In this document: positions 38,101 through 47,094 of the stretch, in pieces
How the letters are laid out: each line of letters starts with the position of its first letter
How positions within the stretch are numbered: position 1 is the stretch's first letter
Source: Skeletonema tropicum
Taxonomy: Eukaryota; Bacillariophyta; Thalassiosirophyceae; Thalassiosirales; Thalassiosiraceae
DNA: 64,000 bases
Assembly: GCA_037178625.1 (NCBI GenBank)
Contig: CM074131.1
Location: forward strand, 4,092,001 to 4,156,000
Direction: 5' to 3'
Notes under the pieces: model-generated
The model's input: only the letters and a program-made list of their open reading frames with translations
Told to the model about the DNA's origin: nothing
Database searches by the model: none
Made by a program: the position numbers and the translations under genes

Positions 38101-39241
38101 CTTCAAAGATATTGACTTATGCTCTTATTGCAGGGATCCTAACGACCCCGATGAGTATTGGAAAATTGTCCTCACCGACGAAACGCTTGATCCTACCATT
38201 GAATTCTACCACAAGTTGCTCAATCATCCAGGGCACAAGGCGCTTGAGAAGGCTTTGAATCTGTATTACCATCCAAGTCTCGGTGCTCGAGTACGAGCTT
38301 TCGTTTGCCATGATTGTCAGTTTACCAAGGCTGGCACACGCGGTATTGGACATCTCCCACCAAGAGATGTCTCTCTAGACATTTGGCAGCAAGTTGATGT
38401 CGATCTAATTGGCCCGTGGACCTTTGATCTTCGAGGAGGAAAATCAGTCGAGCTCTTTGCATTAACGTGCATTGATCGTGCTTCAGGATATCCAACAGCA
38501 AAAATCATCTCTCGGAAGACTAGCGAAGAAGTAGCGCAAGCATTCGAAGCATGTTGGCTTTCTCTTTTTCCAAAACCTGAGGTGTGTGGATCAGATAATG
38601 GAGGTGAATTTATTGGCCCAGAATTCCAAGAACTTCTCTATGATTGGGCTATTACTCATGCATGCACTACTGCCCGCAATCCTGCCGGCAATGGTATTGT
38701 CGAGAGAATGCATCTCACTATTGGAAACTCCCTACGTGTCCTCTTGAAGGACAATATCTGTCAGACTATTAGCGAAGCTCACAGGCTTCTTGAACGTGCC
38801 CTCGGTTCCGCATTACACGCAGTTCGTTGCAATGTCTCAGAATCAACAGGGTATTCTCCAGGTGCATTGGTCTTTCAACGTGATATGCTTCACAACGTCA
38901 AGTTGGAAGTTGATATGGATTCGATCAATGAACGTCGTCAACTTCGTGTCGACAAGGATGCTATCAGAGCAAATGCGAAACGCTTTTCCTATGATTACAA
39001 AGTTGGAGATAGAGTTCTGAAGAAGATTTACATTTTTCGCAAGCTTGATGAACGATGGATTGGTCCTTATCCCATTACACAAGTTCATGTCAACGGAAAC
39101 ATTTCTATTCAGATCAGACCTGGCGTTATTGAACGCATCAACATTCGACGGATCAAACCTTACAAAACTCCTACAGATACATCCCTTTTCACGCTCGATC
39201 CATGGGGCAGCAATGACGAGGTACAGAGAGTACTGGCATAG
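35168..39241 (+). CDS. Pol polyprotein of the Gypsy element (PR-RT-RH-IN)
   Basis: Open from the codon after the Gag TGA to a TAG at 39239; the first Met-type start is at 35189. In order: aspartic protease (ALLDTGSNVSL, nt ~35930), reverse transcriptase (VSDLRELNK ... TPFGLYKYLRAPMGL ... CYIDDVGIF, nt ~36715-37040), RNase H (VYTDASDKQLGACI, MEKELLAL, YTDHKNLSF), integrase with H-H/C-C zinc finger (CHDCQFTKA), DDE core (DVDLIGPW, GSDNGGEF, IVERMH) and a GPY-type C-terminus (RWIGPYPI). All catalytic acids I looked for are present. The last residues EVQRVLA and the stop lie inside the 3' LTR. Expressing it from a Gag-Pol precursor would need read-through of the TGA. Confidence 0.93.
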   Translation, partial: NDDPQGDLDSFYFGHHCEQVLSNYSAQQGDVQAEAIEYSAVAPASLRVPASDPRFQPKSGSRGESSVDSFVPASDPLGLESDLFSTPASSYVLELEEQDYYGFGPGDCFTFTNEDLQEIYSSHCQSELESYVMHLGTATLQSQVEYVRRSNPEYSAFTHHDLQDLFMENYVHDYCMETFATTWQDEFVNDVSVTGQEYLFKVEEDDKVLDSINIIQGPDVVFVTGQDGKSVPLAMVIIQVRSIQGKGTARYFRALLDTGSNVSLAHSRVLPQGTQMDLLTEKKLVSTAAGLMSPSGLLTIDGLRLPEFNRNAVIQSHEFQVFSADCRFDLILGMDFMKKVGVDILLSSLEVEAFGVRLPMSSYGSAPRTSSLIDSLQVEDDIDFIGDDVFTTQIADAKYEEVNLDNFVKEYCTHLNSSQQEQLRLLLVKHKKLFDGSLGRFDDEEMDIELQPNARPVWKRPYPVPHNHLEVFRKELNHLVEIGVLAPAHGATEWSLPTFIIPKKPEAGTGIQRVRWVSDLRELNKVIVRKNYPLPVITDVLRKHHGYQFATCLDLSMQFYCFKLSKKAQDIAVINTPFGLYKYLRAPMGLANTPSFAQAKMEQTLADVPDVDCYIDDVGIFSKTWEEHLDTLGQVLERLENKGFTCNPLKCLFGVKEMEWLGYIVTPEGLKPNPKKVEAILNMQRPRNAGELRSFLGLVNFYRDLFPRRSHLLNTFYDLSNSTDKRNVVIPWTADHDRAFQELKAVVAKDALMAFPNHRQPFHVYTDASDKQLGACIMQNGKPVAYYSKKLSPAQMNYSTMEKELLALVMCLKEYRTMLLGAELHCYTDHKNLSFANLNSQRVMRWRAFVEEYTPKIYYLAGKLNVVADAYSWLPRFDGLGAVEGTGGAAIAPPEELDYVNAVDTLLQDDLFCELDDPGLLDALSFYTLPEEDLAYMNCPTTDRNPLRYQWLLDSQNQDQELRQKCDDPQNLNYELKTFKDIDLCSYCRDPNDPDEYWKIVLTDETLDPTIEFYHKLLNHPGHKALEKALNLYYHPSLGARVRAFVCHDCQFTKAGTRGIGHLPPRDVSLDIWQQVDVDLIGPWTFDLRGGKSVELFALTCIDRASGYPTAKIISRKTSEEVAQAFEACWLSLFPKPEVCGSDNGGEFIGPEFQELLYDWAITHACTTARNPAGNGIVERMHLTIGNSLRVLLKDNICQTISEAHRLLERALGSALHAVRCNVSESTGYSPGALVFQRDMLHNVKLEVDMDSINERRQLRVDKDAIRANAKRFSYDYKVGDRVLKKIYIFRKLDERWIGPYPITQVHVNGNISIQIRPGVIERINIRRIKPYKTPTDTSLFTLDPWGSNDEVQRVLA

Positions 39242-39432
39242 TACAGTATTTATGTATCGAGCTTTTCTATCTACTTGCACGTGCGTGTGTTCTACCACGT
39301 CGCCTTCTTCCTCACAGTTGTAACTTCAATCAACTCATCAACTTCGGTACCATGACACCGGTGCCTCCGTAGAATAATTATAATCTCTTAGTTAGAACAC
39401 TTCAATCTTACTGTATACAGCCAAGTAGGTCA
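39217..39432 (+). repeat. 3' LTR of the Gypsy element
   Basis: 216 bp, matching the 5' LTR apart from a 4-bp gap and about one substitution. Its first 25 bases encode the end of Pol. Upstream, CATGGGGCAG is the only purine-rich candidate for a polypurine tract. Confidence 0.85.
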
Positions 39433-39663
39433 AACTTAAATGTCTTCAAGTAACATGATATCAGAAGGCTTACTACACGACAATACCTCATCACTTCTAT
39501 CAAGGGATGTATTGCTTCCAGACATGCAATGTGCATCGTCCTTTGCAAAGAGCTCTTGCCCGTCTTTGAAATTTGTCGTGTTGATAAGTAGCACACATCC
39601 CTCAAAGATGAGCCTGGCTCCGGCGTGCTTATTATTTATGCTGCTTTTATATTGATTCCTGGT

Positions 39664-40593
39664 TCACTTCTTCACCACCCCTTTCAACGCTGCATCAATA
39701 GCCTTATACTCAGGTCGAGTAGCATAACTTGCAATCAATTCAGCCGCAACAGACTCATCTTTCTTTCCATCACTATTATTCACAGCAACATACAACCCCC
39801 AATCACTCGACCAACATTTCAATAGACAAATCTGTCTCCCCCTCACAATGAATTGATCTAATGCATAGGTAGTCTCGTATCTATCCAATATCAACTCCTG
39901 CGCCTTTTGAGCACCGAAAATTCCAAAACTCGATCTGTCTCTCCATGCAGGATTCACCAGTAGAAACAGACGATTGGGCTTGTCAGCTTTCTTTGTATTG
40001 CAAAACTGTTCTTCAATCGCTTGGATTGTTTTGATGTAATATCCATCTGTATTTGGTTGTAACAAAGCTTGTATATCATATAGTGCTCCAGCTGGATGCT
40101 CTGACGTTTGCAACGATGACCCATCAAAATCCAATAATATTTGTTCACTCACTTTGACATTGAGACCTGCTGTATTATTCGCTGTTCTAATGCGTGGCAA
40201 AAGATTGTTCACCATTGGGGACAGATATCGATATGTTTCCATTGGCCCTCCCTGCCATCCAATGGCACGATCTGCAACGAAGCCTTCTTCTTTATCTCCG
40301 TAGATGGCTTGTGAAAGTGGCAGACGGATGGTTTGCAAGTGGACACCGCACTCGTATGCGTTTGTTATGGAGTTGGCTGCCTGGCGTACAACATCGTCGG
40401 GGTTGCTGGGGAGATATTTCGGCAGAGATTGTGGAGATGGCGAGAATGCAGAGACGAGGAGGCATGATGATGATGATGCTCCGGCGAGCAACAGCAACAG
40501 CAGCAGCTGGTGGCGGATAATGAGGCGGCTGTGCATCGAAACGCGTTTGCAAAACTCCAACTCTAGCCGACTTATCTTCTGCTCATAGTCCAA
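39664..40593 (-). CDS. Plastid-targeted DUF1995-family protein
   Basis: Single-exon gene. The best start is probably the Met at 40536, which begins a classic leader: basic residues, Leu-rich core (RHQLLLLLLLAG), then CLLVSAFSPSP, an ASAF-type site used by diatoms for import into the complex plastid. The mature part follows the DUF1995 pattern seen in photosynthetic eukaryotes: DVVRQAANSITNAYECGV, IGWQGGPMETYRYLSP, LFLLVNPAWRD, RYETTYALDQF and CLLKCWSSDWGLYVA. In plants, related proteins are linked to photosystem assembly (family knowledge; the role here is inferred). The upstream Met at 40593 would bury the leader behind 19 residues. A C-terminal relic of a relative lies at 42499-42600. Confidence 0.87.
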   Translation of the reverse strand: MDYEQKISRLELEFCKRVSMHSRLIIRHQLLLLLLLAGASSSSCLLVSAFSPSPQSLPKYLPSNPDDVVRQAANSITNAYECGVHLQTIRLPLSQAIYGDKEEGFVADRAIGWQGGPMETYRYLSPMVNNLLPRIRTANNTAGLNVKVSEQILLDFDGSSLQTSEHPAGALYDIQALLQPNTDGYYIKTIQAIEEQFCNTKKADKPNRLFLLVNPAWRDRSSFGIFGAQKAQELILDRYETTYALDQFIVRGRQICLLKCWSSDWGLYVAVNNSDGKKDESVAAELIASYATRPEYKAIDAALKGVVKK

Positions 40594-41181
40594 CTAAGTG
40601 CTGCGTGCAGCTAAGTACAGTATCGTGCTCTCTCTCTCTCTCTCTCTAGAGAGAGAGAGATATGTATTGTATTATGTAGGAGTAGTAAGTATGAAATTTT
40701 GAAGATGAAGGATAAAGGAAAGATGATACAATACATACGAATGACTGACACGACTGCGTGAACTGACTTTGCAGCTTGAAGTTCAAAATTGAACGGACAG
40801 TTTTGTACGAAGCAGCAAGCAGTAAATTTAAGAATCCCCTGAGACTGTCTCGTGTACCTTCCTGCCTTCCTCCGTATGACTTGTCATCAGTTGTATTCAA
40901 TTGAAGCCTTTCTGATGAAGAGTACCGCTTTAATCATTTGAATGGATTCAAACCATATATAGCCAGGTGTCTCAAATCTCATCGTGCGTAGGTAAGAAGT
41001 GTAGACAACCAGCCCTCTCCACTCTCCACTCCACAATCTTGCCATAAAATAATGCATTCGCTGTACTTGAAAACAACTTCAGATACAAAACCACCGCAGA
41101 TTACCCAACCGCACGCTTAGGCTTAGTAGATACGACTACGACCTACGACCTACGAAAACAAACAATCAATCCCCTTCAATC
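40594..41181. other. Intergenic region with CT/GA palindromic microsatellite
   Basis: Divergent promoters of the DUF1995 gene (-) and the GH20 pseudogene (+) should lie here. A (CT)n TAGA (GA)n self-complementary tract lies at 40627-40661. The 40 bp before 41182 contain CTACGACCTACGACCTACGA-like short repeats. No gene. Confidence 0.5.
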
Positions 41182-42338
41182 ATGAAGTCCACATCCCTTC
41201 TCATCCTCCTCTCCATCCTCCACAAAAGCAATGCAGCAGAGTATCACGTCTGCGGAGCCTCCTACATGGACGCTGAAGCCAACTGTCGCACCAATCCCAA
41301 ATGCTTCAATGGAGAACTCCCCGTCGGGACACCGCCGGACGCTTGTCCGGATGATTTGCCCACATGCTTTACGATTATTTCGACTGAGGCACTTTGTGGA
41401 ACCGGGACGGATGTTCAGACTACTGGGCTGCACGAGAGAACAGTGTTAAGAAGGTGTTTCCCTTTGCACCCGAGAACTTGCCCCAGAATGCTGAGACATC
41501 GTTAGATCGTGATGGCAATTCCATGGATGTCACAACACCAGATTCGTCCGCGCCTGTTATCAAAGGAATGCAGGGTCAGACGTGGTCAGAAACAGTGAGG
41601 ACCGAGACCCAACACCAAGAGATGACCTTCCCTCGTGTATTGGCAGTTGCAGAGCGTGCATGGCATCGAGGAAGCTGGGAGCTTGATTGGACACCAAATC
41701 AGAACTATCAAGGGACTACCAACCATGTCCCCAAGGATCAACTTGCAGCTGACTTCAAGGGCTTCAATTCTGTGCTTGGATGTAGGGAGGTGCGTAAGGT
41801 CTCTGAGCGACTGGGTATCTCATACCGTGTGCCCCCACCCGGTGCGATTGTCGAAGGCGGCATATTAATGGCCAATCCCGAGCTTCCGTGTACAAGAATC
41901 CAGTACAGCCTTGATAGAGGTGTGAACTGGTCCGAGTATTCTACTTCAGTACAGATTGGCGAGGGCAAGTATGTTTCATTGAAGAGTTTGAGCGCGGATG
42001 GTGGTTTGGAATCTCGTGTTGTGACAATTGACCAGTCGGAGTGTTTGGGCTGTCAGGGAGTATGTGAAAGCGATCCTATGAAGCCATTCCATACACCCCA
42101 AGTCTGTGGCGATGGTTCCTCCGCGAAAACAGATGATTCCTCTAAGCTGAGGTCTGATGAAATTGAAACTGCTATTGTCACGAAAGCAGAAACTCATAAC
42201 TTGTTTGATGATGGGGGAGTTACTCAGTATGCCACGCCTACAACGTTTGATCTTTCTTCTGCCGCCAGTGCCTGTGTTGTTTCGTCTGTTCTGATGAGTT
42301 CAGTCGCCGCTATGATTGTTGGTCTTTTCTCTTCTTAA
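41182..42338 (+). pseudogene. GH20 hexosaminidase pseudogene with catalytic domain deleted
   Basis: The first ~77 codons copy the start of the large GH20 gene at 56651: a signal peptide (LLILLSILHKSNAAEYHVCG) and a Cys-rich module. At about 41421 the sequence jumps to the region encoding YYWAARENSV, near the end of the GH20 barrel, in a different frame. The rest (41394-42338) is open and encodes the GH20 end (WSETVRTETQHQEMTFPR, AERAWHRGSW), a CHB_HEX_C-like domain and a hydrophobic C-terminus (VVSSVLMSSVAAMIVGLFSS), which looks like a GPI-anchor signal. The catalytic Asp-Glu is lost. Four bases (ACTA) are shared at the deletion joint, so it probably arose by microhomology-mediated deletion. 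It preserves what may be the ancestral 3' end of the family. Confidence 0.85.
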
Positions 42339-42498
42339 ATGTTGAGTGGAGTTTAGTGCACATGTGAATTGTTTTAGACTGCTGTTGTGAAACGCAAATA
42401 CCTCACCTTTGAGCTTGAGTTTTGCGCAATGTAATTACACCCGGTACACATTTATTAGTTTCTTCTTGATAAGACAACTTCATTGACATAGACAAAGT

Positions 42499-42600
42499 CT
42501 AATTATTCACCATTGATGAACACTTCTGCTTCATCGCTTGTTTCGCCACCTCCTTCAACGCTGCATCACGAGCTTCGTAGCTTGCAACCATTCAGCCAGC
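42499..42600 (-). pseudogene. C-terminal relic of a DUF1995 gene
   Basis: On the minus strand, about 30 codons (VASYEARDAALKEVAKQ ... to a TAG at 42499) resemble the C-terminus of the DUF1995 protein (IASYATRPEYKAIDAALKGV). DNA similarity includes CCTTTCAACGCTGCATCA-like sequence in the intact gene. The upstream part of the domain is not visible, so this is a fragment, probably left from a duplication of the 39.6-42.3 kb block. Confidence 0.55.
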
Positions 42601-42719
42601 TTCCCCATGATATTGCAATCCGACGCTACAATCATCAGCATGACGTCATTAATGCTTACCATCTGTTGCAATATCTCTGCAGTATCAGTACATATTATTC
42701 TGTCGGTCATCTTCTACGT

Positions 42720-43973
42720 CTATGCAACCTTCATCATCTCTACCACAGACTGAATATCATTCCGCAGCCTCGTCTTGATATCATCATCAAATACATGATC
42801 CACACTATCCAAAATGATCTCACTCAACTTCTTCTCATCAAGCTCAAACACCTTGGAAATCAACAAGCATTCCTTCGTCATAGTAGTACAGAATATCCCC
42901 GAGTCATCAGTATTGATACTAATCGGATAATTACTCTCAACCCATTCCTTCAAGTGAGGATGCATCTTGATACCGTCAATCAGACTCCCCTCATGATGCA
43001 ATGCAAAGTCTAATGTCATGGTGTTACTCGTTGGACAACATTCAATTGGTATCGGATTCTTCTCAAGTAGTTCAATAAGTGAAGTGGATAATGTCAAAGC
43101 ATGACCTAACCGATCAGGACGAAAGTTTATCACCGCATGTGCCTCATTGTACCTCTCATCATGAGGTTTCATCGGGACTTCACCAATATGAATTGCCACA
43201 TGTAATCCAGCACTTCGTGCTCTCTCGAATGATGCTTCAAAGATTGTAAAGTTATTACGGGTCGGATTGCCTCCCAGTTCCACACCGACGATATGCTTGC
43301 TTTGGCCGGGTGGTAATGATTGCTGCTTATGAAATAGATCAATAGCAAGGTTGATATTTTCATCGGCTTGTTCGACAGTTCCTGCTCGATCCACTGATAT
43401 GATAAGACGAGGGATAAGCGGCAGTCGTACAATCTGCTGTTGCATCATCACAACATTATCTTCTAGTGCTCGACACTCCATTTCATACCTTAATCGCTCC
43501 TTCCTCTCAAACTCATTCATAATCTGAATAATCGTTTCCACATACTCTCGTTTACTCGCCACTTCCCCTCCGCCATCATCATCATTATGATGTCTCCGCA
43601 ACAAACACTTGGGTCCAGTTCTCAACTCAATATAAACCACACCATCCTCCGCAGCATCCATCAACACCTCCTCCGTAATCCTCCGCAATGCTACCAAATC
43701 ATCCACACATTTTGGTATGTACTCAAATACTTCAAAACAATCTTGTAAACTTCTCGGATGGGTGTTCCAAAATGAAACTTCTTCGTTATTGTTAGTTATG
43801 TCATCGTTATGAAGTTGTTGTGTTTGAGCGGCGTCATGTAGCATCATTTTCGGTGGTAAACTGACATTACGTTCAGACGCCAACTCGACGAGGGTTTGTT
43901 GACGTATCGATCCGTTGAGGTGGGCGTGCAGTTCGATTTTGGGGAGGGATTTGGTGAAGGCGTGGAGTTGCAT
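42720..43973 (-). CDS. Adenosine deaminase-like enzyme (possible N6-methyl-AMP deaminase)
   Basis: Single-exon, 417 residues. It carries the metal-dependent deaminase signature in order: LPKIELHAHLNGSIR (HxH zinc ligands, with the Asn typical of the ADAL/MAPDA branch), HIGE (zinc ligand His and catalytic Glu), DRLGHA, ECCPTSN and ISINTDDSGIF (tandem Asp). It removes an amino group from a purine nucleoside or nucleotide in salvage (family role). HLNG and TDDSG favour the N6-methyl-AMP branch over true adenosine deaminase, but substrate cannot be read with certainty. It is slightly longer than the family norm because of insertions (HNDDDGGGE; a Glu/Arg-rich helix). No leader, so probably cytosolic. 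The start is the first Met, directly before the domain. Confidence 0.88.
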   Translation of the reverse strand: MQLHAFTKSLPKIELHAHLNGSIRQQTLVELASERNVSLPPKMMLHDAAQTQQLHNDDITNNNEEVSFWNTHPRSLQDCFEVFEYIPKCVDDLVALRRITEEVLMDAAEDGVVYIELRTGPKCLLRRHHNDDDGGGEVASKREYVETIIQIMNEFERKERLRYEMECRALEDNVVMMQQQIVRLPLIPRLIISVDRAGTVEQADENINLAIDLFHKQQSLPPGQSKHIVGVELGGNPTRNNFTIFEASFERARSAGLHVAIHIGEVPMKPHDERYNEAHAVINFRPDRLGHALTLSTSLIELLEKNPIPIECCPTSNTMTLDFALHHEGSLIDGIKMHPHLKEWVESNYPISINTDDSGIFCTTMTKECLLISKVFELDEKKLSEIILDSVDHVFDDDIKTRLRNDIQSVVEMMKVA

Positions 43974-44158
43974 GATAGATAGATGGTCAATTGTTTAAAT
44001 AATATTAATAAGCTATGGTTGGTGTCTACAATGATTGCTTATTCAAATAATGATGAGCGCCGCACCGCTCTCCGCTCTACTCTGCAAGATCCTGGATTTA
44101 CTAATAGTACCTAGGATTATGGTTTCTACGTACATTTTGGCGATTGTGGATACTAAAC

Positions 44159-44310
44159 GGATACTGGATACTGGATACTGGATACTGAATGGATACTGAA
44201 TGGATACTGAATGGATACTGAATGGATACTGAATGGATACTGAATGGATACTGAATGGATACTGAATGGATACTGGATACTGGATACTGGATATTGGATA
44301 TTGGATACTA
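44159..44310. repeat. Minisatellite of 8- and 11-bp GGATACTG units
   Basis: About seven copies of GGATACTGAAT (11 bp) are flanked on both sides by three or so copies of GGATACTG (8 bp), ending with GGATATTG variants. It begins just after the end of the deaminase promoter region and touches the stop codon of the next ORF. Open frames read through it are artefacts. Confidence 0.92.
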
Positions 44311-45411
44311 AATCTGGTTACCGAATACTGACACGAACATGCCGAACACAACATCATGATTGATGGAATCTGTATGATTTGAAAGTGATGATACAATATT
44401 TTTCACACGTGGAATACTATCGTTGTCCGCGTACTGTTCATCATCTTTGTAGGTGGTAAGGAGACGTAGATATTGATTGATTGCTGTGATCATCCCTACC
44501 CACTCCTTGCATGTGAATGCACGATGGAATTTAATGTTGGATTCCAAGTAGCTTCTGGTTGCTTCCGCGAGGCCGTAACCATGTTGCTCGACTAACAATA
44601 AATTAGCGCACTTGAGAATATCCTTAAGAGTTTTCAAACGAGGCCCTGTTTCTGCTTGAGTGCAGAGCATCGCTTTACGACACATCAAGTAGTCTGATGT
44701 TTCGTCTTTGTCATCGAAGACCGTCCCTGTGTAAGACATCAGAGGGATCATTATTTTGGAAGAGTCCATGGCGTCCTTGCAAAATGCATGGTTGACTGCC
44801 CTCCACTTCGTCACTTGGTGCGGCGCACCCTGATTGAAGTAGTTGTCGATGATGACAGCGAATTTCTTATCGAAATGACCCATGAGCTTTCCAAGCATAC
44901 CTCCTGCACGTTCTGCATTATCATTCAGAGAGTTCACATGATGGCTGATTTGCTTTTTATGCTGCGATAGTGTCTTTTTCAATTCGTCGATGTCCTTCTT
45001 AGCGAGAGGATCACCGGTGATACCGTTGAATTTGTTTGCGATGTCGGCTTCTAGCTCGGACGCTTTTTGTTGATTGAAGATGAGTTGAGTCATGAGCTTC
45101 TTCTCGTGGTCGTCCCAACCAAGCTCGAAGATTAGACTTTCATATTCGATGAGTTTGAGTACCATGTAGGTGTGTTGTCCAACATTGTGTGGAAGGGAAT
45201 AGTACGTTACCGTAGTTTTGGCATGATTAGTTGATCCGCCATCGATAGTCCATTTCCGACCATTGGCAATCTTGGCAACTGGAAAGATGGGAAAGACGAC
45301 TTTGTCTTTATCCTCGATGTATCCACGAGTTACCTGAGATTCTTTTGGCCGTTTGTCCTCGGTGAGAGTGTTGTAGGCCAAGTAAATCGAAGCTAATTCA
45401 TTTTGCGACAT
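44308..45411 (-). CDS. Protein of unknown function, possibly Gag-like
   Basis: An uninterrupted 367-codon frame. I recognise no domain. It has a central Lys/Glu-rich helical segment with coiled-coil character (LAKKDIDELKKTLSQHKKQ), an all-helical look and no leader or membrane segment. The C-terminal half (SYLESNIKFHRAFTCKEW) has the feel of a retroelement capsid, but there is no zinc knuckle and no pol beside it. The stop abuts the minisatellite, so the original 3' end may have been altered. The 580 bp upstream contain several short hairpins. It could equally be a host gene. Confidence 0.5.
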   Translation of the reverse strand: MSQNELASIYLAYNTLTEDKRPKESQVTRGYIEDKDKVVFPIFPVAKIANGRKWTIDGGSTNHAKTTVTYYSLPHNVGQHTYMVLKLIEYESLIFELGWDDHEKKLMTQLIFNQQKASELEADIANKFNGITGDPLAKKDIDELKKTLSQHKKQISHHVNSLNDNAERAGGMLGKLMGHFDKKFAVIIDNYFNQGAPHQVTKWRAVNHAFCKDAMDSSKIMIPLMSYTGTVFDDKDETSDYLMCRKAMLCTQAETGPRLKTLKDILKCANLLLVEQHGYGLAEATRSYLESNIKFHRAFTCKEWVGMITAINQYLRLLTTYKDDEQYADNDSIPRVKNIVSSLSNHTDSINHDVVFGMFVSVFGNQI

Positions 45412-45995
45412 GATAATGATCAGTCCTTCTGATATTTCACCAGGATGGAAGATTCTTCTCGTTTCGAGGTATCTGGTAGCTTTCTGCGGTGCTTGTCGAC
45501 GAGAGCACTTGTTATTTTAAAATAATGACACAGGCTAATAGATGTGTAATGACAACGACGATGAATACAGTATTAATTTACGTATTTGGAGTAGTTGTGT
45601 GCTCTTCGAAGGAGAGAGCTGCTGCTAGCGGTTGAGCTTGCTCATGGAAGATGAGTGACTCAGAGCTACAGGACAGAATCGTACTAATTCCAAGACGTAG
45701 AACCTTAGTAACGATTCACGAGGCTGACTACTTCCACGTAGTCAGAATCCCAGGCGGCATGCGTCAGGCATAGAGATCTCGATAAGCGATAGCTTAGCGA
45801 GCACGTATCCGTATGGTCACAGATACATACGTACCTAAAGGTAGTATGCTACTTGACTATTACATAGAGGCACATCTCTACTCTCTAGAGAGATAAATAG
45901 GGAGGTGCTTACAAGCATAAGCGGGATGACGTTAAGCCAAGTTCACTTTCTCCGGCGGCTTACCACTCATTTGAGGCAGGAAGACCACGCTGACA
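45412..45995. other. Gene-free stretch with several short palindromes
   Basis: Self-complementary words cluster here: GACTACTTCCACGTAGTC (about 45726-45743), CGATAAGCGATAGCTTAGCG, and CTCTACTCTCTAGAGAG (about 45877-45893). No gene, no tRNA cloverleaf that I could close. It could be an old LTR or promoter of the ORF at 45411 (inference). Confidence 0.45.
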
Positions 45996-46650
45996 GTGAC
46001 AGTGTCTCATCAGCCTCATCTGCCTCATCCGCCCCCTTCTGCCAATGAAGAAGAATTTGCTGATGAATCATCCGATTTGCCCACCTCCTTTCTTGGCGTG
46101 CCAATCTTGCGTGAAGAAATGAGAAGACAAAGAGGGGAGGAATCTACAAGAAGTACGACTGACAGGGCCAACCAAGGCAAGGCAAACGCCCGTGGAGTCG
46201 CTGCCTTACCTGCTTCCTCTGCCCTATCTGATATCTTTTTGTCTTTCTCTTGCTCACCCAATCCCATATTATGCTTTCACTTAGACACATAATTCAGCCC
46301 ATCAAGAATTCTGACGGAGATTTCAATGACCCATTGGCATGGTGGAGTGTGAATGAGCACAAGTTTCCAACACTTGCCAAATTGGCTGAGCTTTCCTTGC
46401 CATTCCTGCCACCTCCGCAGCTTGGGAGAGAGTTTGGAGTCGTGCATCTCAAGCACTATCCTCCATTAGGAGGTCCAGGATGGATCCAGAACTTGCCCAG
46501 CGCATCATGTACACCCGTGAAAACAACCACCTTCTACACATGTACTATGAAGAGTTGACGGAGAAGCCTGTCACTGATGCCTACCTTCCTCCATTGAGGG
46601 ATACTGAAACGGATATTGGTCAACAACACGACCACTTGTTGCTCTTCTGA
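45996..46650 (+). pseudogene. hAT transposase C-terminal remnant
   Basis: Frame 46250-46400 encodes DPLAWWSVNEHKFPTLAKLA, the start of the hAT dimerisation region. After a frame change near 46400 another phase reads FLAIPATSAAWERVWSRAS, then RMDPELAQRIMYTRENNHLL and on to a TGA at 46648. Together this is a near-complete hAT C-terminal dimerisation domain. The frame at 45996-46292 may be more upstream transposase but has no clear motif. Catalytic parts are absent, so the remnant is dead. Confidence 0.85.
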
Positions 46651-46917
46651 GACTTGTTGAATGAGATGATGGGGGTTTGTGTGTGCTGCATGAGTAAGCT
46701 GGGGGGCTTATTTGATCGCAAGGAGCATTGGAATAAGAATAGATTAACATAATTGCTCTATTATTACTGCTTTCTTGTAAATCTGACTGCTTTCTCGTAA
46801 ATCTGCGTTTTTGCTCACGTTGGCTCACATTACTCACGTCCATTGTCCTGAAAATTTTTGATGATCACACGAGGTGTGATATGATGGAACGTGACCCATC
46901 TCTATTGTTATCACTGA
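46651..46917. other. Spacer between the hAT remnant and inverted-repeat DNA
   Basis: AT-rich, with two near-identical CTTTCTYGTAAATCTG phrases around 46770-46805. No gene. Confidence 0.4.
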
Positions 46918-47094
46918 TTACCACCCTATACATAGGATCTTCTGTTGCCCATGGGAGACCCTACCTTTTTTTGGCCAAAAACTGCGCCGAGGGTTTGCAA
47001 CATGCCGTCAAAACCTGCTTTCTGCTGCAGCTGTTGAGCTCACTCCATAAAAAAAATATTTATTATTTTGCTAGTAAATCATTATGATAATGTA

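Larger units (their letters stand above)
33884..39432 (+). mobile_element. Ty3/Gypsy LTR retrotransposon, nearly intact
   Basis: 5.5 kb bounded by direct repeats at 33884-34103 and 39217-39432. Order is LTR, gag, protease, RT, RNase H, integrase, LTR, which places it in Ty3/Gypsy (integrase after RNase H). The LTRs differ by one 4-bp length change and about one substitution, so insertion is recent or the copies were homogenised. No 4-6-bp target duplication is apparent, and the LTR does not start with the usual TG, so the exact left edge may lie a few bases inside. Right after the left LTR, TATATATCAGCACC could be a primer-binding site (weak). Confidence 0.9.

Noticed and set aside
44043..44396. 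117-codon minus-strand ORF with repeated SIQYPFSIH
   Set aside because: It is only the translation of the GGATACTG minisatellite.
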